Notes under the pieces: model-generated
Seen by the model: the letters and a program-made list of their open reading frames with translations, nothing else
What the model was told of the DNA's origin: nothing
The model's database searches: none
Made by a program: the position numbers and the translations under genes
Part shown: positions 24,151 through 33,030 of the stretch, piece by piece
Position numbering within the stretch: position 1 is the first letter of the stretch
Layout of the letters: every line of letters begins with the position of its first letter
Origin: Myroides sp. WP-1
GTDB taxonomy: Bacteria; Bacteroidota; Bacteroidia; Flavobacteriales; Flavobacteriaceae
Assembly (NCBI RefSeq): GCF_014145635.1
Contig: NZ_JACHTC010000023.1
Location: forward strand, 1 to 43,463
Reading direction: 5' to 3'
Length of the DNA: 43,463 nt

Positions 24151-25365
24151 ATGAAAGTTAAGATACTACATACAGCAGATTGGCATTTAGGAAAGCGATT
24201 AGACAATTTTTCGCGTATAGAAGAACAGCGCGCAGTACTTGATGAAATTTGTGTTCTTGCAGAAGAACAACAAGCGGATATTATCGTAATTGCAGGAGAT
24301 CTATTTGACGCATTTAATCCTCCAACAGAGGCCGAAGACTTGTTTTATCGCACCTTGCGTCGGTTAACGCAAAATGGATGTCGTCCTGTTTTGGCAATAG
24401 CAGGAAATCACGACAGTCCGGAGCGAATTGATGCGCCAGATCCTTTGGCACGAGCGAGTGGAATTCTCCTTATTGGACTACCTAACACGGTGGTTCAACC
24501 GCTAGAAGACAACGAGTATTATACTTTAACAAAGTCAGTAGAAGGATTTGTAGAACTTCAATTGGCTCACATTCCTTTTCCCATTCGGATTATTCACACG
24601 CCTTATGCTAATGAAGTACGCTTAAAAAAAGCACTGAATGTAGCGGATAAAACAACCGCTTTAAGTGAGGTTTTACAATCCAATTGGGAACATCTCGCAC
24701 AAGAATTTTGTGATGAACAGGGAGTTAATATGCTCGTTTCACATTTGTATATGATGAAAAAAGGAGGAGAAGAACTCGAAGAACCCGATGGGGAGAAACC
24801 CTTGAAAATTGGAAATGCAGATTTGATTTACAGTGATAGTATCCCTGCACAAATCCAATATACAGCTTTAGGACACTTACATCGCGCCCATCAAATAGGA
24901 GAAGCAGAACGCCCTGTCGTTTATGCAGGTAGCCCCCTTTGTTATAGCTTTAGCGAAGCAGGGCAAGAAAAGTATGTGATGCTAGTGGAGATGGAACCCA
25001 ACATACCCGCAACATATCAAAAAATAACATTGACAAAGGGACGCCCTTTAACTCGGAAAAAATTTGATAACGTTGAAGATGCTGTCAACTGGTTGCAACA
25101 ACATCCACATCATTTGGTTGAGTTAACCTTAGTGAGTGAGACGTTCTTAAAAGCAGATGACATGAAGCGTATTTACCAAGCACACGACGGAATTATAACC
25201 GTTATCCCCCTAGTAAATCTCACCAATCCGGATGCAACAAAAAAACACCAAGTGAATTTAGAGCAAGATATTCAAGGTCTTTTTGTCGATTACTTTAAAC
25301 AAAAAAACAACGGACAAGAACCTAATGAAGAAGTGATGGATCTGTTCAAAGAAATTATAAACTAA
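24151..25365 (+). CDS. sbcD: Exonuclease SbcCD subunit SbcD (Mre11-type)
   Basis: SbcD is the metallophosphoesterase nuclease of the SbcCD complex, which cuts hairpins and protein-blocked DNA ends. The phosphoesterase motifs are all present: HTADWHLGKRL (residues 7-17), IAGDLFDAFNPP, IAGNHDSPERID, LVSHLYM and TALGHLHRAHQI, then AGSPLCYSFSEAG as the capping region. Length 404 is normal. The ATG at 24151 is fixed by the RBS and promoter box. sbcC starts 7 bases after the stop. Confidence 0.96.
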   Translation: MKVKILHTADWHLGKRLDNFSRIEEQRAVLDEICVLAEEQQADIIVIAGDLFDAFNPPTEAEDLFYRTLRRLTQNGCRPVLAIAGNHDSPERIDAPDPLARASGILLIGLPNTVVQPLEDNEYYTLTKSVEGFVELQLAHIPFPIRIIHTPYANEVRLKKALNVADKTTALSEVLQSNWEHLAQEFCDEQGVNMLVSHLYMMKKGGEELEEPDGEKPLKIGNADLIYSDSIPAQIQYTALGHLHRAHQIGEAERPVVYAGSPLCYSFSEAGQEKYVMLVEMEPNIPATYQKITLTKGRPLTRKKFDNVEDAVNWLQQHPHHLVELTLVSETFLKADDMKRIYQAHDGIITVIPLVNLTNPDATKKHQVNLEQDIQGLFVDYFKQKNNGQEPNEEVMDLFKEIIN

Positions 25366-25372
25366 CGTTACC

Positions 25373-28300
25373 ATGATACCTATACAATTAGCTTTAGAAG
25401 GTTTTTATTCCTACCAAGACAAGCAAGTGATTGATTTTACCCAGTTAATTCAAGCGGGCTTATTTGGGATTTTTGGAAAAGTAGGATCAGGTAAATCTTC
25501 TATTTTAGAGGCCATTTCCTTTGGATTATACGGCGAGAGTGAACGGCTCAATGCCCGAGATAATCGCGCATATAATATGATGAACCTAAAATCAGATCGC
25601 ATGTCGATTGATTTTGAGTTTTTTAATTTTAAAGAAGAAAAATATCGCATTTACAGAGAGTTTAGACGAAATTCTAAACGTTTTGACGATGTAAAACGAG
25701 GAGATGCTATTTTGTATCAATGGAAAGAGGAGCAGTGGATTCCCTTATCCCATACGGATGTAGAACGTGTGATTGGGTTGAGTTATGATAACTTCAAGCG
25801 AACGATTATCATCCCTCAAGGTAAATTTAAAGAGTTTATCGAATTAGGAGGAAAGGATAGAACCAAGATGATGCAGGAGATTTTTGGATTAGATCGTTTT
25901 GATTTAACAGGAAAAACCAAAGCATTATACAGTGAAACGCGACAAAAGTTCGATCATTTACAAGGGCAGTTACAGCGCTTTACGCCTTTGACCATAGAGC
26001 AAATAGAAGAACAAAAAACACTACACAAAAAAGAAGAACAACAGCTAACCCAACTAGCCGTAACCTATAAAAAAGAACAAGAACTCTATCAGCAATTAAA
26101 AGCAGTAAAAAGCGATTTTGAAACCTTAGAGGAAAGTCGAAAAGAGTTAAAAATAGTAGAAGAGCAAGCGGGTAATGTACGCGAGCAAGAACGTGAATTA
26201 GCACAATACGAAAAAGTAGATAAAACATTCCGTTCTTTACTGCAAGTAAACCAACAAACAAAGAGTAAGCTCGAAGAAAAACAAGCGAGTTTATTGGAAA
26301 AGAAAAAAGAATGGCAAACCAAACAAGAACAGTATACCCAAATTAAAGTGGAGTTTACTGCCGTTGAAAAACAGTTCGAGTCAATAGAAAAAGAGAAAGT
26401 AGAACTCGTTGAATTACAGGTAGTACAAGCGATTCAAGAAGCTAGCCAAGCTCAAAAGGCTTTGGCAGAACGGTTACAGAAGGGAAGGGAAGTAGTTGTT
26501 GAAGCGAAAAGTGAATTAGAGAAACAACAAACCCTGATTGAACAAGGAGAGCAACAACTTCTACAATTGAAGCAGAATCGCATGGATCCGATGCGTTTAA
26601 TGGCGCTAGATAAATGGTTTACCGATTTTGAATACTTAGAACGCGGTACGCTCGAATTAGCAGAGAAACAAACACAAGTTCAACAAGAGATCTTGCGTTT
26701 GGATAAAGCATTAGAACAGGTTGATTTTACAACAGAAGAGCTATGGAAAGCTGGATTAGTAGAAAAGCGAGCATTAAATCAACAACTTCATTCTTTGATT
26801 ACCAAAGAAATAAATCAATTACACGTGACGCAACAATTGTCACATTATGCTTCAGCTTTGCATGAAGGTGAAGCTTGCCCTTTGTGTGGTGCTTTAGAGC
26901 ATCCTGCTATTTTAGTAGGTGAAGATGTATCTAAAGTAATAGGTGAATTAGAGTCAAAATTGCAAAAGATCCAAGAGGATGAACAGGCTTTGAATCGAAA
27001 AGAAAGAGAAATACAGGCGTTATTAGATAAAAAACACTTGGTGCAAGTACAGGCTAACGAGCTTCTGCTCCAAGTTCAATCCAAACGTGAATTGATAGTT
27101 AAACACCGAGAACTATATTGTTGGAATGAAGTTGAATGTGGCAATAAAGGACAGCTTGAGCAGTTTAAGCAACAAGCCATTGAACAGAATAAAGCTATAG
27201 AAAGAGCAGAATTACAGCAACAACAAGTAATCAAAGACGCCGAAAGCATTAGACATAATGTAAGTAAATACACTGAAGCATTAGTAGATATCGAACTCAA
27301 ACAAGCAAGATTAGAAGCAGAAATAGCGAGTAAAGTACAGCAGATTCACCTGATTGATCTCCGTGAAAAATTAGCTCTTGAAAAGACAGTACTGGAGCAA
27401 GACATACAAAGAAAAGGAAAGTATATTGTTGAGGTAGAACAATCGTACAAAGTACTTGCCCAACATTTACAACAACTAGTACCAGTTTTAGCTTCATTAG
27501 AAACTGAAGTGAAGAATGTACAAGCCACAGTAGAAGAACTGACAATCGCTCTTCAAGAAACAACCCTTGTTATGGATCGAGAACTCAAAAAATTCAATTT
27601 CCAAAGCATACATGAAGTCGAAGCAGTTCTCGTTAAAAATATACAAGTCGAAGAAACGCGTGCTAGTATTCAGGCCTTTATTCTAAAGTTGGAAGTATTG
27701 CGAAATCAAGTGACACAATTATCAACTAAACTCGAATCTGTAGCTTTTGATCTGTCTCGTTTTCAGCAACAGGAAGCTAAAGTAAACGCATTAGAAGAGC
27801 AAGTAACGAACCAATCGACTTTAGTAGTGAAATTAGCAGGTGAAATTGAGCGCTTAGAACAAGATTACAAAGAAAAAGAACGCTTGTTAGAAGCATTTAA
27901 TCATTTGGACAAGCGGCTAAAAAATATCAACCTCTTGGATAATATGTTTAAAGGAGCTGGTTTTGTTAACTATGTTTCGAGTATTTACTTGAGTAATCTA
28001 TGCGAAATTGCAAACCAACGTTTTCATCGTTTAACCAATAATCAACTGAGCTTGCAATTAAACGAAAGTAATGAATTTGAAATTATTGATTATTTGAACA
28101 ACGGAAAAGCACGCAGTGTCAAAACGCTATCAGGCGGACAAAGTTTTCAAGTATCATTATCTTTAGCTTTAGCACTAGCCGAAAGCGTGCAAAGCCTATC
28201 TAAATCAAATAAGAACTTTTTCTTTATTGATGAAGGATTTGGGACACAAGATACTGAATCAGTTAATATCGTATTTGAGACGTTGAGTAGTCTGCACAAA

Positions 28301-28414
28301 GAGAATCGAATCGTTGGGATTATCTCCCATGTGGATGAATTACAGGAGCGAATTCCCCTGTCCTTGTCTATTGTGAAAGATGAAGAGAAGGGAAGTAGAG
28401 TAGTTACTTCTTAA
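25373..28414 (+). CDS. sbcC: Exonuclease SbcCD subunit SbcC (Rad50-type ATPase)
   Basis: SbcC is the SMC-like ATPase partner of SbcD. Walker A is GKVGSGKSS (residues 35-43). Two long coiled coils (about 190-490 and 520-860) meet at the zinc hook CPLC (cysteines 502 and 505), which joins two molecules. The ABC signature LSGGQSFQVSLSLALA is near residue 918 and Walker B FFFIDEGFG near 950. Length 1013 is normal. A short hairpin, ACTTCTT/AAGAAGT, overlaps the 3' end. Confidence 0.97.
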   Translation: MIPIQLALEGFYSYQDKQVIDFTQLIQAGLFGIFGKVGSGKSSILEAISFGLYGESERLNARDNRAYNMMNLKSDRMSIDFEFFNFKEEKYRIYREFRRNSKRFDDVKRGDAILYQWKEEQWIPLSHTDVERVIGLSYDNFKRTIIIPQGKFKEFIELGGKDRTKMMQEIFGLDRFDLTGKTKALYSETRQKFDHLQGQLQRFTPLTIEQIEEQKTLHKKEEQQLTQLAVTYKKEQELYQQLKAVKSDFETLEESRKELKIVEEQAGNVREQERELAQYEKVDKTFRSLLQVNQQTKSKLEEKQASLLEKKKEWQTKQEQYTQIKVEFTAVEKQFESIEKEKVELVELQVVQAIQEASQAQKALAERLQKGREVVVEAKSELEKQQTLIEQGEQQLLQLKQNRMDPMRLMALDKWFTDFEYLERGTLELAEKQTQVQQEILRLDKALEQVDFTTEELWKAGLVEKRALNQQLHSLITKEINQLHVTQQLSHYASALHEGEACPLCGALEHPAILVGEDVSKVIGELESKLQKIQEDEQALNRKEREIQALLDKKHLVQVQANELLLQVQSKRELIVKHRELYCWNEVECGNKGQLEQFKQQAIEQNKAIERAELQQQQVIKDAESIRHNVSKYTEALVDIELKQARLEAEIASKVQQIHLIDLREKLALEKTVLEQDIQRKGKYIVEVEQSYKVLAQHLQQLVPVLASLETEVKNVQATVEELTIALQETTLVMDRELKKFNFQSIHEVEAVLVKNIQVEETRASIQAFILKLEVLRNQVTQLSTKLESVAFDLSRFQQQEAKVNALEEQVTNQSTLVVKLAGEIERLEQDYKEKERLLEAFNHLDKRLKNINLLDNMFKGAGFVNYVSSIYLSNLCEIANQRFHRLTNNQLSLQLNESNEFEIIDYLNNGKARSVKTLSGGQSFQVSLSLALALAESVQSLSKSNKNFFFIDEGFGTQDTESVNIVFETLSSLHKENRIVGIISHVDELQERIPLSLSIVKDEEKGSRVVTS

Positions 28415-28452
28415 AAAGAAGTGAAGAAAAATATAGGAACCAAAAAAATAAG

Positions 28453-28460
28453 TACATTTG
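28453..28460 (+). promoter_or_regulatory. -7 box of the TonB-like gene
   Basis: TACATTTG matches TAnnTTTG, 40 bases before the ATG at 28501. Confidence 0.5.
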
Positions 28461-28500
28461 TTAGAACAAATGAACGAATTAATAGGATCGAATAGTTGAT

Positions 28501-29451
28501 ATGAATGTAAAATATACAAAAGAAGAAAAGACGTCCATCGTTATAACATTGGGAATTACCCTTTTATTTTTCCTTCTTTTATTTTTTATCAAATTTATAG
28601 ATAATCACACGTCATACACTAGTTTTGGTGGAGGCGGAGGTGGCGGAGATGGTGTTGCTATTTCACTAGAAGGAACACCTGGAGATCATTTGACAACTTC
28701 TTCACAACCAGTGGTAGAAGTAGAAGAAGAGCAGCAAATTGCCAAGGCAGAACCTGTAGAGGAAAAAGAGGTTTTGGCGTATGAAAAAGGAGAAGAAACG
28801 GCGGTTGTAGTGACGAAGAAAGACGAAACGAAGAAAACGAAGCCAGTTGAAGAAAAGCGATTGGAAAATGTAGCGAAGAAAACAACGGAAAAGAAAGTTG
28901 AAACAACCGAGAAAAAAGCAACAACGCCAGCTAAAACTGATGTTTCCAATACCACAAAAGATGCTATTAGTAGCTTTATGAATGGTGGAACAGGCTCAGG
29001 AGGAGGTGGAACAACAGGAAGTGGAAAAGGCGGATTATCAACAAATGGAGGATATTACGGTACAGGTACTGGAAAGGGAACAGGAAGCGGTAGCGGTGTT
29101 GGAAGCGGAACAGGAACAGGTATCGGAAGCGGATCTGGAGGAGGAGTTGGAAACGGACATGGAGATGGTAGAGGAGACGGAATAGGATACTCTTTAGATG
29201 GACGAAGTGCAACAGTCAAAGCAATCCCCAAGTATACTTGTAATGAGATTGGAACCGTTGTGGTTGAAGTATGGGTAGATCAAGCTGGGAATACAGTAGA
29301 GGCAAGAGCAGGTGTAAAAGGAACAACCAATACAGCAAATTGTTTATTAGAACAAGCTAAAATAGCAGCCTTGCAAACTAAATGGCAAGCGAATGATAAA
29401 GCTCCTGCCAAACAAATAGGAAAAATCGTGTATCAGTTTAAACTGAATTAA
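28501..29451 (+). CDS. TonB-like energy-transducer protein with glycine-rich linker
   Basis: The 316-residue protein has a short basic cytoplasmic start, one membrane helix (about 13-32), a run of glycines right after it (about 43-50), an acidic/lysine-rich linker (about 70-150), a very glycine-rich stretch (about 158-225) and a C-terminal globular TonB-like domain (about 230-316) with two cysteines. TonB proteins carry proton-motive energy from ExbB-ExbD to outer-membrane transporters. The spacer replaces the usual Pro-Lys/Glu linker. exbB and exbD lie 1.1 kb away in the opposite orientation. A TolA-like role is an alternative. Confidence 0.72.
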   Translation: MNVKYTKEEKTSIVITLGITLLFFLLLFFIKFIDNHTSYTSFGGGGGGGDGVAISLEGTPGDHLTTSSQPVVEVEEEQQIAKAEPVEEKEVLAYEKGEETAVVVTKKDETKKTKPVEEKRLENVAKKTTEKKVETTEKKATTPAKTDVSNTTKDAISSFMNGGTGSGGGGTTGSGKGGLSTNGGYYGTGTGKGTGSGSGVGSGTGTGIGSGSGGGVGNGHGDGRGDGIGYSLDGRSATVKAIPKYTCNEIGTVVVEVWVDQAGNTVEARAGVKGTTNTANCLLEQAKIAALQTKWQANDKAPAKQIGKIVYQFKLN

Positions 29452-29512
29452 TAAACAACGGAGAATAGATCTTTACCTCTATAAAGAGGTGCACTAAAAC
29501 TCTAATAAAAGT

Positions 29513-29557
29513 AAACAACAAAGCCTTGAAGTTTCAAACTTCAAGGCTTTGTTGTTT
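29513..29557. terminator. Perfect 22-bp hairpin after the TonB-like gene
   Basis: Arms at 29513-29534 and 29536-29557 are exact reverse complements with a single central base. GC content is concentrated in the middle (AAGCCTTG) and the arms end in GTTGTTT, so it is a strong terminator. Confidence 0.82.
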
Positions 29558-29582
29558 AAAGGAGAAACTATTTAGAAGCGTT

Positions 29583-29795
29583 GAGTTAAAAGATAATATA
29601 GAATATGAACCCAGAGGATTCGCTAGTTGTAATTGAAAAATTGAATTAGGAGGGTAAACAAGGTACAATTGATAGGAAAGAAGTAGAGGTATTTTTATTA
29701 AATCCCAAAATAGGAAAGTTAAGCGAAATAAAATCAAGTTAAACCTGAATTTCAAACCGTATGGAGATTATACAATTAAAGAAAAACTCAATTAA
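29583..29795 (+). pseudogene. Decayed coding remnant
   Basis: Spliced across two frameshifts and one stop, the plus strand reads as a plausible protein tail: ELKDNIEYEPRGFASCN, stop (TGA, perhaps once TGG), KIELGG, frameshift near 29650-29655, then KQGTIDRKEVEVFLLNPK and IGKLSEIKSS, another frameshift near 29739, then LNLNFKPYGDYTIKEKLN and a TAA at 29793-29795. Codon-like composition continues across the breaks. I do not recognise the family. It sits after the TonB terminator and before the lipocalin-like gene. Confidence 0.55.
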
Positions 29796-29880
29796 TGATG
29801 TTTTGAATTAATTATGTTAATAATTATTAAATTTATAATATATTTATATCTTTAATATGTTTATTTTATTTTTATTATCT

Positions 29881-29888
29881 TATTTTTG
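29881..29888 (+). promoter_or_regulatory. -7 box of the lipocalin-like lipoprotein gene
   Basis: TATTTTTG matches TAnnTTTG, 26 bases before the ATG at 29915. The preceding 80 bases are extremely A/T-rich. Confidence 0.5.
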
Positions 29889-29914
29889 GTTAATAATTAT
29901 AAAATATAAATATT

Positions 29915-30406
29915 ATGAGAAAGATTTTTATGATGTTAGTTGCGGCTATTATGACCTTTGGTAGTGTTGGTTGTGCTAATGATGATGGCAATTCTGTTTC
30001 TAATCCCAAACCAACCCCTCAAATATCTCTTCAAGATGCAATTAAAGGAGAATGGGTAGAATCTGAAAATATCTATTTGGATAAAGACAAAAAAGAAGTT
30101 GAGGTTTTGGAACTAAACTCTAGAGGTTGTCCAAATAGGATGATGAATTTTAGAGATCAGCTTGTAACTGAAACTATTAATGATAAAATGGAGCCAGATT
30201 CTCCTTGTATTGAATACAAATATAGAGGGAAATACACTATTGTTGAAGATATACTGAATATTGAATATGGAGATTATGATGCTATTATGGTAGAAAGGTA
30301 TGAAATAGAGGAAATAACAGCAGATAAATTAGTCTATTTAATGGAGGATTACTTTGTAGATGGAACGCTTTTAGGTTATTTCAAAATTGTTTTTGTTAGA
30401 AAATAA
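29915..30406 (+). CDS. Lipocalin-like lipoprotein
   Basis: A 163-residue lipoprotein with lipobox SVGC (cysteine at residue 20). The mature part has the layout of Bacteroidota lipocalin-like domains: LQDAIKGEWVES (first strand, G-x-W), then beta strands with a paired-cysteine region (RGCPNR and SPCIEYKYRGKYTI) and a final KIVFVRK strand. Such proteins bind unknown small ligands or are structural outer-membrane lipoproteins. It is monocistronic. Confidence 0.75.
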   Translation: MRKIFMMLVAAIMTFGSVGCANDDGNSVSNPKPTPQISLQDAIKGEWVESENIYLDKDKKEVEVLELNSRGCPNRMMNFRDQLVTETINDKMEPDSPCIEYKYRGKYTIVEDILNIEYGDYDAIMVERYEIEEITADKLVYLMEDYFVDGTLLGYFKIVFVRK

Positions 30407-30423
30407 AAAAATAGAAAGCGATT

Positions 30424-30513
30424 ACTTTTCAAAATGAATCTATTTTGAAAAGTGCATTAATAATGGATTAAAATAAAGAACGAGCATTTTTACTACTAAA
30501 AATGCTCGTTCTT
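30424..30513. terminator. Two hairpins between the lipocalin-like gene and exbD
   Basis: First hairpin: ACTTTTCAAAAT (30424-30435) with ATTTTGAAAAGT (30442-30453). Second: a 17-bp perfect stem, 30476-30492 with 30497-30513, loop CTAC. They separate the two converging transcripts. Confidence 0.8.
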
Positions 30514-30548
30514 GTTTAAATAATTTGAAGCTGATAAACGCCTACTTT

Positions 30549-30944
30549 TTATTGCTTTTGTGTAGCAATTACAAACTTGATGTTGTTCTTAACGCCAATT
30601 TGTAAAACATCTACTAATTCTTGTATCTGTGAATTAAACGGAATGCGAATAACTACAGATTGATCCGTATTACCGCCTAGCTCCGCTAATAACGTTTGTT
30701 CCAGTTCTTCATAGGGAACTTCCGTCTTATTAATGAAGAAACGCTTGTCTTCTGTAACTGAGATGGTCAAATGTTGCTTGTTTGTCTTCTCGTTTGACGC
30801 CGCTTTAGGAAGCATCATCTTTATCACATTGGGATTGGCTAATGTAGATAAAATAAGAAAAAACAAAAGCAAGAAGAACATAATATCACTCAGAGAGGAT
30901 GTTGCGATTTCTGCTTTAAATCGTTTATTTCTTTTGATTGCCAT
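30549..30944 (-). CDS. exbD: ExbD/TolR family biopolymer transport protein
   Basis: The 131-residue protein has the ExbD layout: a basic start (MAIKRNKRFKAEIATSSLSD), one membrane helix (about 20-40) with the channel aspartate in LSDIMFF, and a periplasmic domain. ExbD and ExbB form the proton channel that drives TonB. I use the ATG at 30942-30944; an ATG six codons earlier (30962) is also possible. Either start lies within the end of exbB (20 or 38 bases of overlap), so the genes are coupled. Confidence 0.85.
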   Translation of the reverse strand: MAIKRNKRFKAEIATSSLSDIMFFLLLFFLILSTLANPNVIKMMLPKAASNEKTNKQHLTISVTEDKRFFINKTEVPYEELEQTLLAELGGNTDQSVVIRIPFNSQIQELVDVLQIGVKNNIKFVIATQKQ

Positions 30945-31635
30945 TTGGTCGTTGAATTGCATTAATAAAATCTAAAATCGTTTGTTGCGTGTTCAACAAA
31001 TAATTATCAATAGATGTATTCAATAAGTGGTAAGCTGCATACGCGATAATACCCACAACCAAACCAGAACCACTACTAATCATCTTTTCATAAAGTCCTC
31101 CAGAAATATTTGCAATACTGATATCCTCTGAAATACTAATATTGTAGAAAATACGAATAACCCCTAAAATCGTTCCAACGAAACCTAATGTTGGTGCAAT
31201 ACCTGCAATCAATCCAAGGTGGCTCATTTTTTTCTCCATTTTTCCAATTTCAATATTCGCTAGGCGCTCCATATTTCCTTCAATCTCCGTAATAGGTCTT
31301 CCGATAGAGTGTGTCCCTTCTAAAATTACCTTCGTATAAGAATTGTTATCCCTAGACAATGTTAAATCTACAGAGTCCATCTGACCTTTTTCCAATAGGT
31401 TGAGCGTATTTGGAAGGACAGTAGCATCATATTTTGTCTGTTTTCTAATGTATAGATAACGCTCTATCGATAAATAAATCGTGTAGATAAATAAAAGGAT
31501 GATCGGAATCATAAAGATTCCTCCTTTCATAACAAAATCTAAAGCTGAAATTTGACTTTCTTGTGTTACTACTTCGTTCAAATCAGTGACTGCAGTAGTA
31601 ATTGCATCGGGTGAAGTTTGCAAAAATGTAAACAT
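30925..31635 (-). CDS. exbB: MotA/TolQ/ExbB proton channel family protein
   Basis: A 236-residue protein with about three membrane helices: one near 38-60 (FMIPIILLFIYTIYL) and two in the conserved MotA_ExbB domain (about 135-215, with LIAGIAPTLGFVGTILGVI and a later SSGSGLVVGIIAYAAYHLL). The G-x-x-P-T-x-G-x-x-G-T-x-x-G signature confirms ExbB/TolQ. With ExbD it forms a proton-driven motor for TonB-dependent transport. It is first in a two-gene minus-strand operon and has its own -7 box. Confidence 0.9.
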   Translation of the reverse strand: MFTFLQTSPDAITTAVTDLNEVVTQESQISALDFVMKGGIFMIPIILLFIYTIYLSIERYLYIRKQTKYDATVLPNTLNLLEKGQMDSVDLTLSRDNNSYTKVILEGTHSIGRPITEIEGNMERLANIEIGKMEKKMSHLGLIAGIAPTLGFVGTILGVIRIFYNISISEDISIANISGGLYEKMISSGSGLVVGIIAYAAYHLLNTSIDNYLLNTQQTILDFINAIQRPNGNQKK

Positions 31636-31657
31636 TAATGATAGTTTAAAATATGAT

Positions 31658-31665
31658 CAAATATA
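31658..31665 (-). promoter_or_regulatory. -7 box of exbB-exbD
   Basis: On the minus strand TATATTTG matches TAnnTTTG, 22 bases upstream of the exbB ATG. Confidence 0.55.
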
Positions 31666-31677
31666 AAAATAAAAATG

Positions 31678-31710
31678 AACAATTGGATGAGGATCCGTCA
31701 TTCAATTGTT
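31678..31710 (-). terminator. Terminator after the MFS gene
   Basis: AACAATTG (31678-31685) pairs with CAATTGTT (31703-31710), with further ATG/CAT pairing inside. On the minus strand it is followed by a T-rich tract leading straight into the exbB promoter. Confidence 0.65.
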
Positions 31711-31725
31711 AGAGAATATATAAAA

Positions 31726-32871
31726 TTAGTTTGAACTGTCTAATACGAGGAATCGGTTTAAAAGTGTAATAGATAATCCAAAAAAAGCAATGATAGCAAA
31801 AGCCATTTGTAAAGAAGCTTGTTGGGCAATAAATCCAATGACCGGCGGACCTAAAAAGAACCCAATAAATCCAATACTCGTTACTAAGGTTAAGGCTTGT
31901 TGTGGAGGCATTGTTTTACTGTGCCCTGCGAGGTGATATACCATAGGAACTACGGCTGAAACACCAAAACCAACGATCATAAAAGAGGCAATAGTCGTAT
32001 AAACATGAGGGTATAATACCGCTGCCCCCAAACCAATAAAAATCAAAAAACCACATACAGAGAGCGTTTTGCGTTCTCCATATTTTCGAACGGTATAATC
32101 TGAAATGAATCGACCACTTGCCATGGTAAACATATAAGCCGTTAAACCATAGCCTACTAATTCAATGGGAGCAAGAGCAATGTGTTTCATATATTCACTT
32201 GACCAATCAGTCATTGTACCTTCCGTAACCATCGAAAAAAAGGCCAGTAATCCTAAAATAGCTAAATTCTTATCGGGCCAAACCCATGTTTTGCCTCCTT
32301 CTTTTTTAACGGGTGGAGTTGTATCTGCAACTAAGAATCTAAACATAAAGAGAGCTGCTACAATCCCAACAGATGAAAAGTAAATGAAATGGTCTAATGG
32401 AGGAACATAACTACTAATCATTTCAGCGCCCAGCCAAGAAGCGGCAAACCCTCCAATACTCCACGTACCGTGCAGCGAACCTATGATTTGTCCCTTATAT
32501 TGTTTGGATACATTGATCGCTTGCGTATTGATGGAAATATTGGTCAGATTACTGCAAACCCCAAACAGGACTAGATTGATTTTTAACTGCCAAAGAATAT
32601 CCCAATACCCGATACCTACTAAAAGTACAAAATAACAAAGTAAAAAGTACAACGTAGATCGCTTGCTTCCCATCTTCGCAATAATAGATCCCGCAAACGG
32701 CAAAGAAATTAAAGTTCCAATAGAAATATAAAGTAAGACAAATCCCCAAGCAGAATCATTAACTCCAAAATATTCTTTAATCGTAGGAATTCGAGAAGCC
32801 CAAGAAGCAGATATACCGCCAAAAAAGAAGAATAAAACCGTAACGGCAATTCGAGCGATGTGTTTAGACAT
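31726..32871 (-). CDS. MFS transporter, YbjJ-like
   Basis: A 381-residue, about 12-helix permease starting ARIAVTVLFFFFGGISASWA and with motif SRIPTIKEYFGVNDSAWGF, the typical start of the YbjJ-like branch of the major facilitator superfamily. GSIIAKMGSKRST after helix 2 is a weak motif A. NTQAINVSKQYKGQIIGSLH is also characteristic. The substrate is unknown. It has its own promoter (32912-32919) and terminator, so it is monocistronic. Confidence 0.85.
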   Translation of the reverse strand: MSKHIARIAVTVLFFFFGGISASWASRIPTIKEYFGVNDSAWGFVLLYISIGTLISLPFAGSIIAKMGSKRSTLYFLLCYFVLLVGIGYWDILWQLKINLVLFGVCSNLTNISINTQAINVSKQYKGQIIGSLHGTWSIGGFAASWLGAEMISSYVPPLDHFIYFSSVGIVAALFMFRFLVADTTPPVKKEGGKTWVWPDKNLAILGLLAFFSMVTEGTMTDWSSEYMKHIALAPIELVGYGLTAYMFTMASGRFISDYTVRKYGERKTLSVCGFLIFIGLGAAVLYPHVYTTIASFMIVGFGVSAVVPMVYHLAGHSKTMPPQQALTLVTSIGFIGFFLGPPVIGFIAQQASLQMAFAIIAFFGLSITLLNRFLVLDSSN

Positions 32872-32911
32872 ATGCTAGGATTAAAATTGAAAATTTGCTT
32901 GTTTTAAAGGG

Positions 32912-32919
32912 CAAAGGTA
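32912..32919 (-). promoter_or_regulatory. -7 box of the YbjJ-like gene
   Basis: On the minus strand TACCTTTG matches TAnnTTTG, 40 bases upstream of the ATG. Confidence 0.5.
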
Positions 32920-32974
32920 TAAAAAAGAAGAAGGGCTTATACCGAATTCTGTTGTTAATAAAACAGGATATTAA

Positions 32975-33005
32975 AAAAAGCGAAAAATTTAATTTTTCGC
33001 TTTTT
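32975..33005 (-). terminator. Terminator after fhs
   Basis: AAAAAGCGAAAAATT (32975-32989) and AATTTTTCGCTTTTT (32991-33005) are perfect arms; a T tract follows on the minus strand. Confidence 0.85.
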
Positions 33006-33030
33006 ATATCGTTTAATAATTTACTCGAAG

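Noticed and set aside
28976..29212. Frames on both strands within the TonB-like gene
   Set aside because: They are shadows of the glycine-rich GGA/GGC codon run in the real gene.
29534..29755. Minus-strand 73-codon frame
   Set aside because: It is A/T-rich and starts in the terminator hairpin; the plus-strand remnant explains the composition better.
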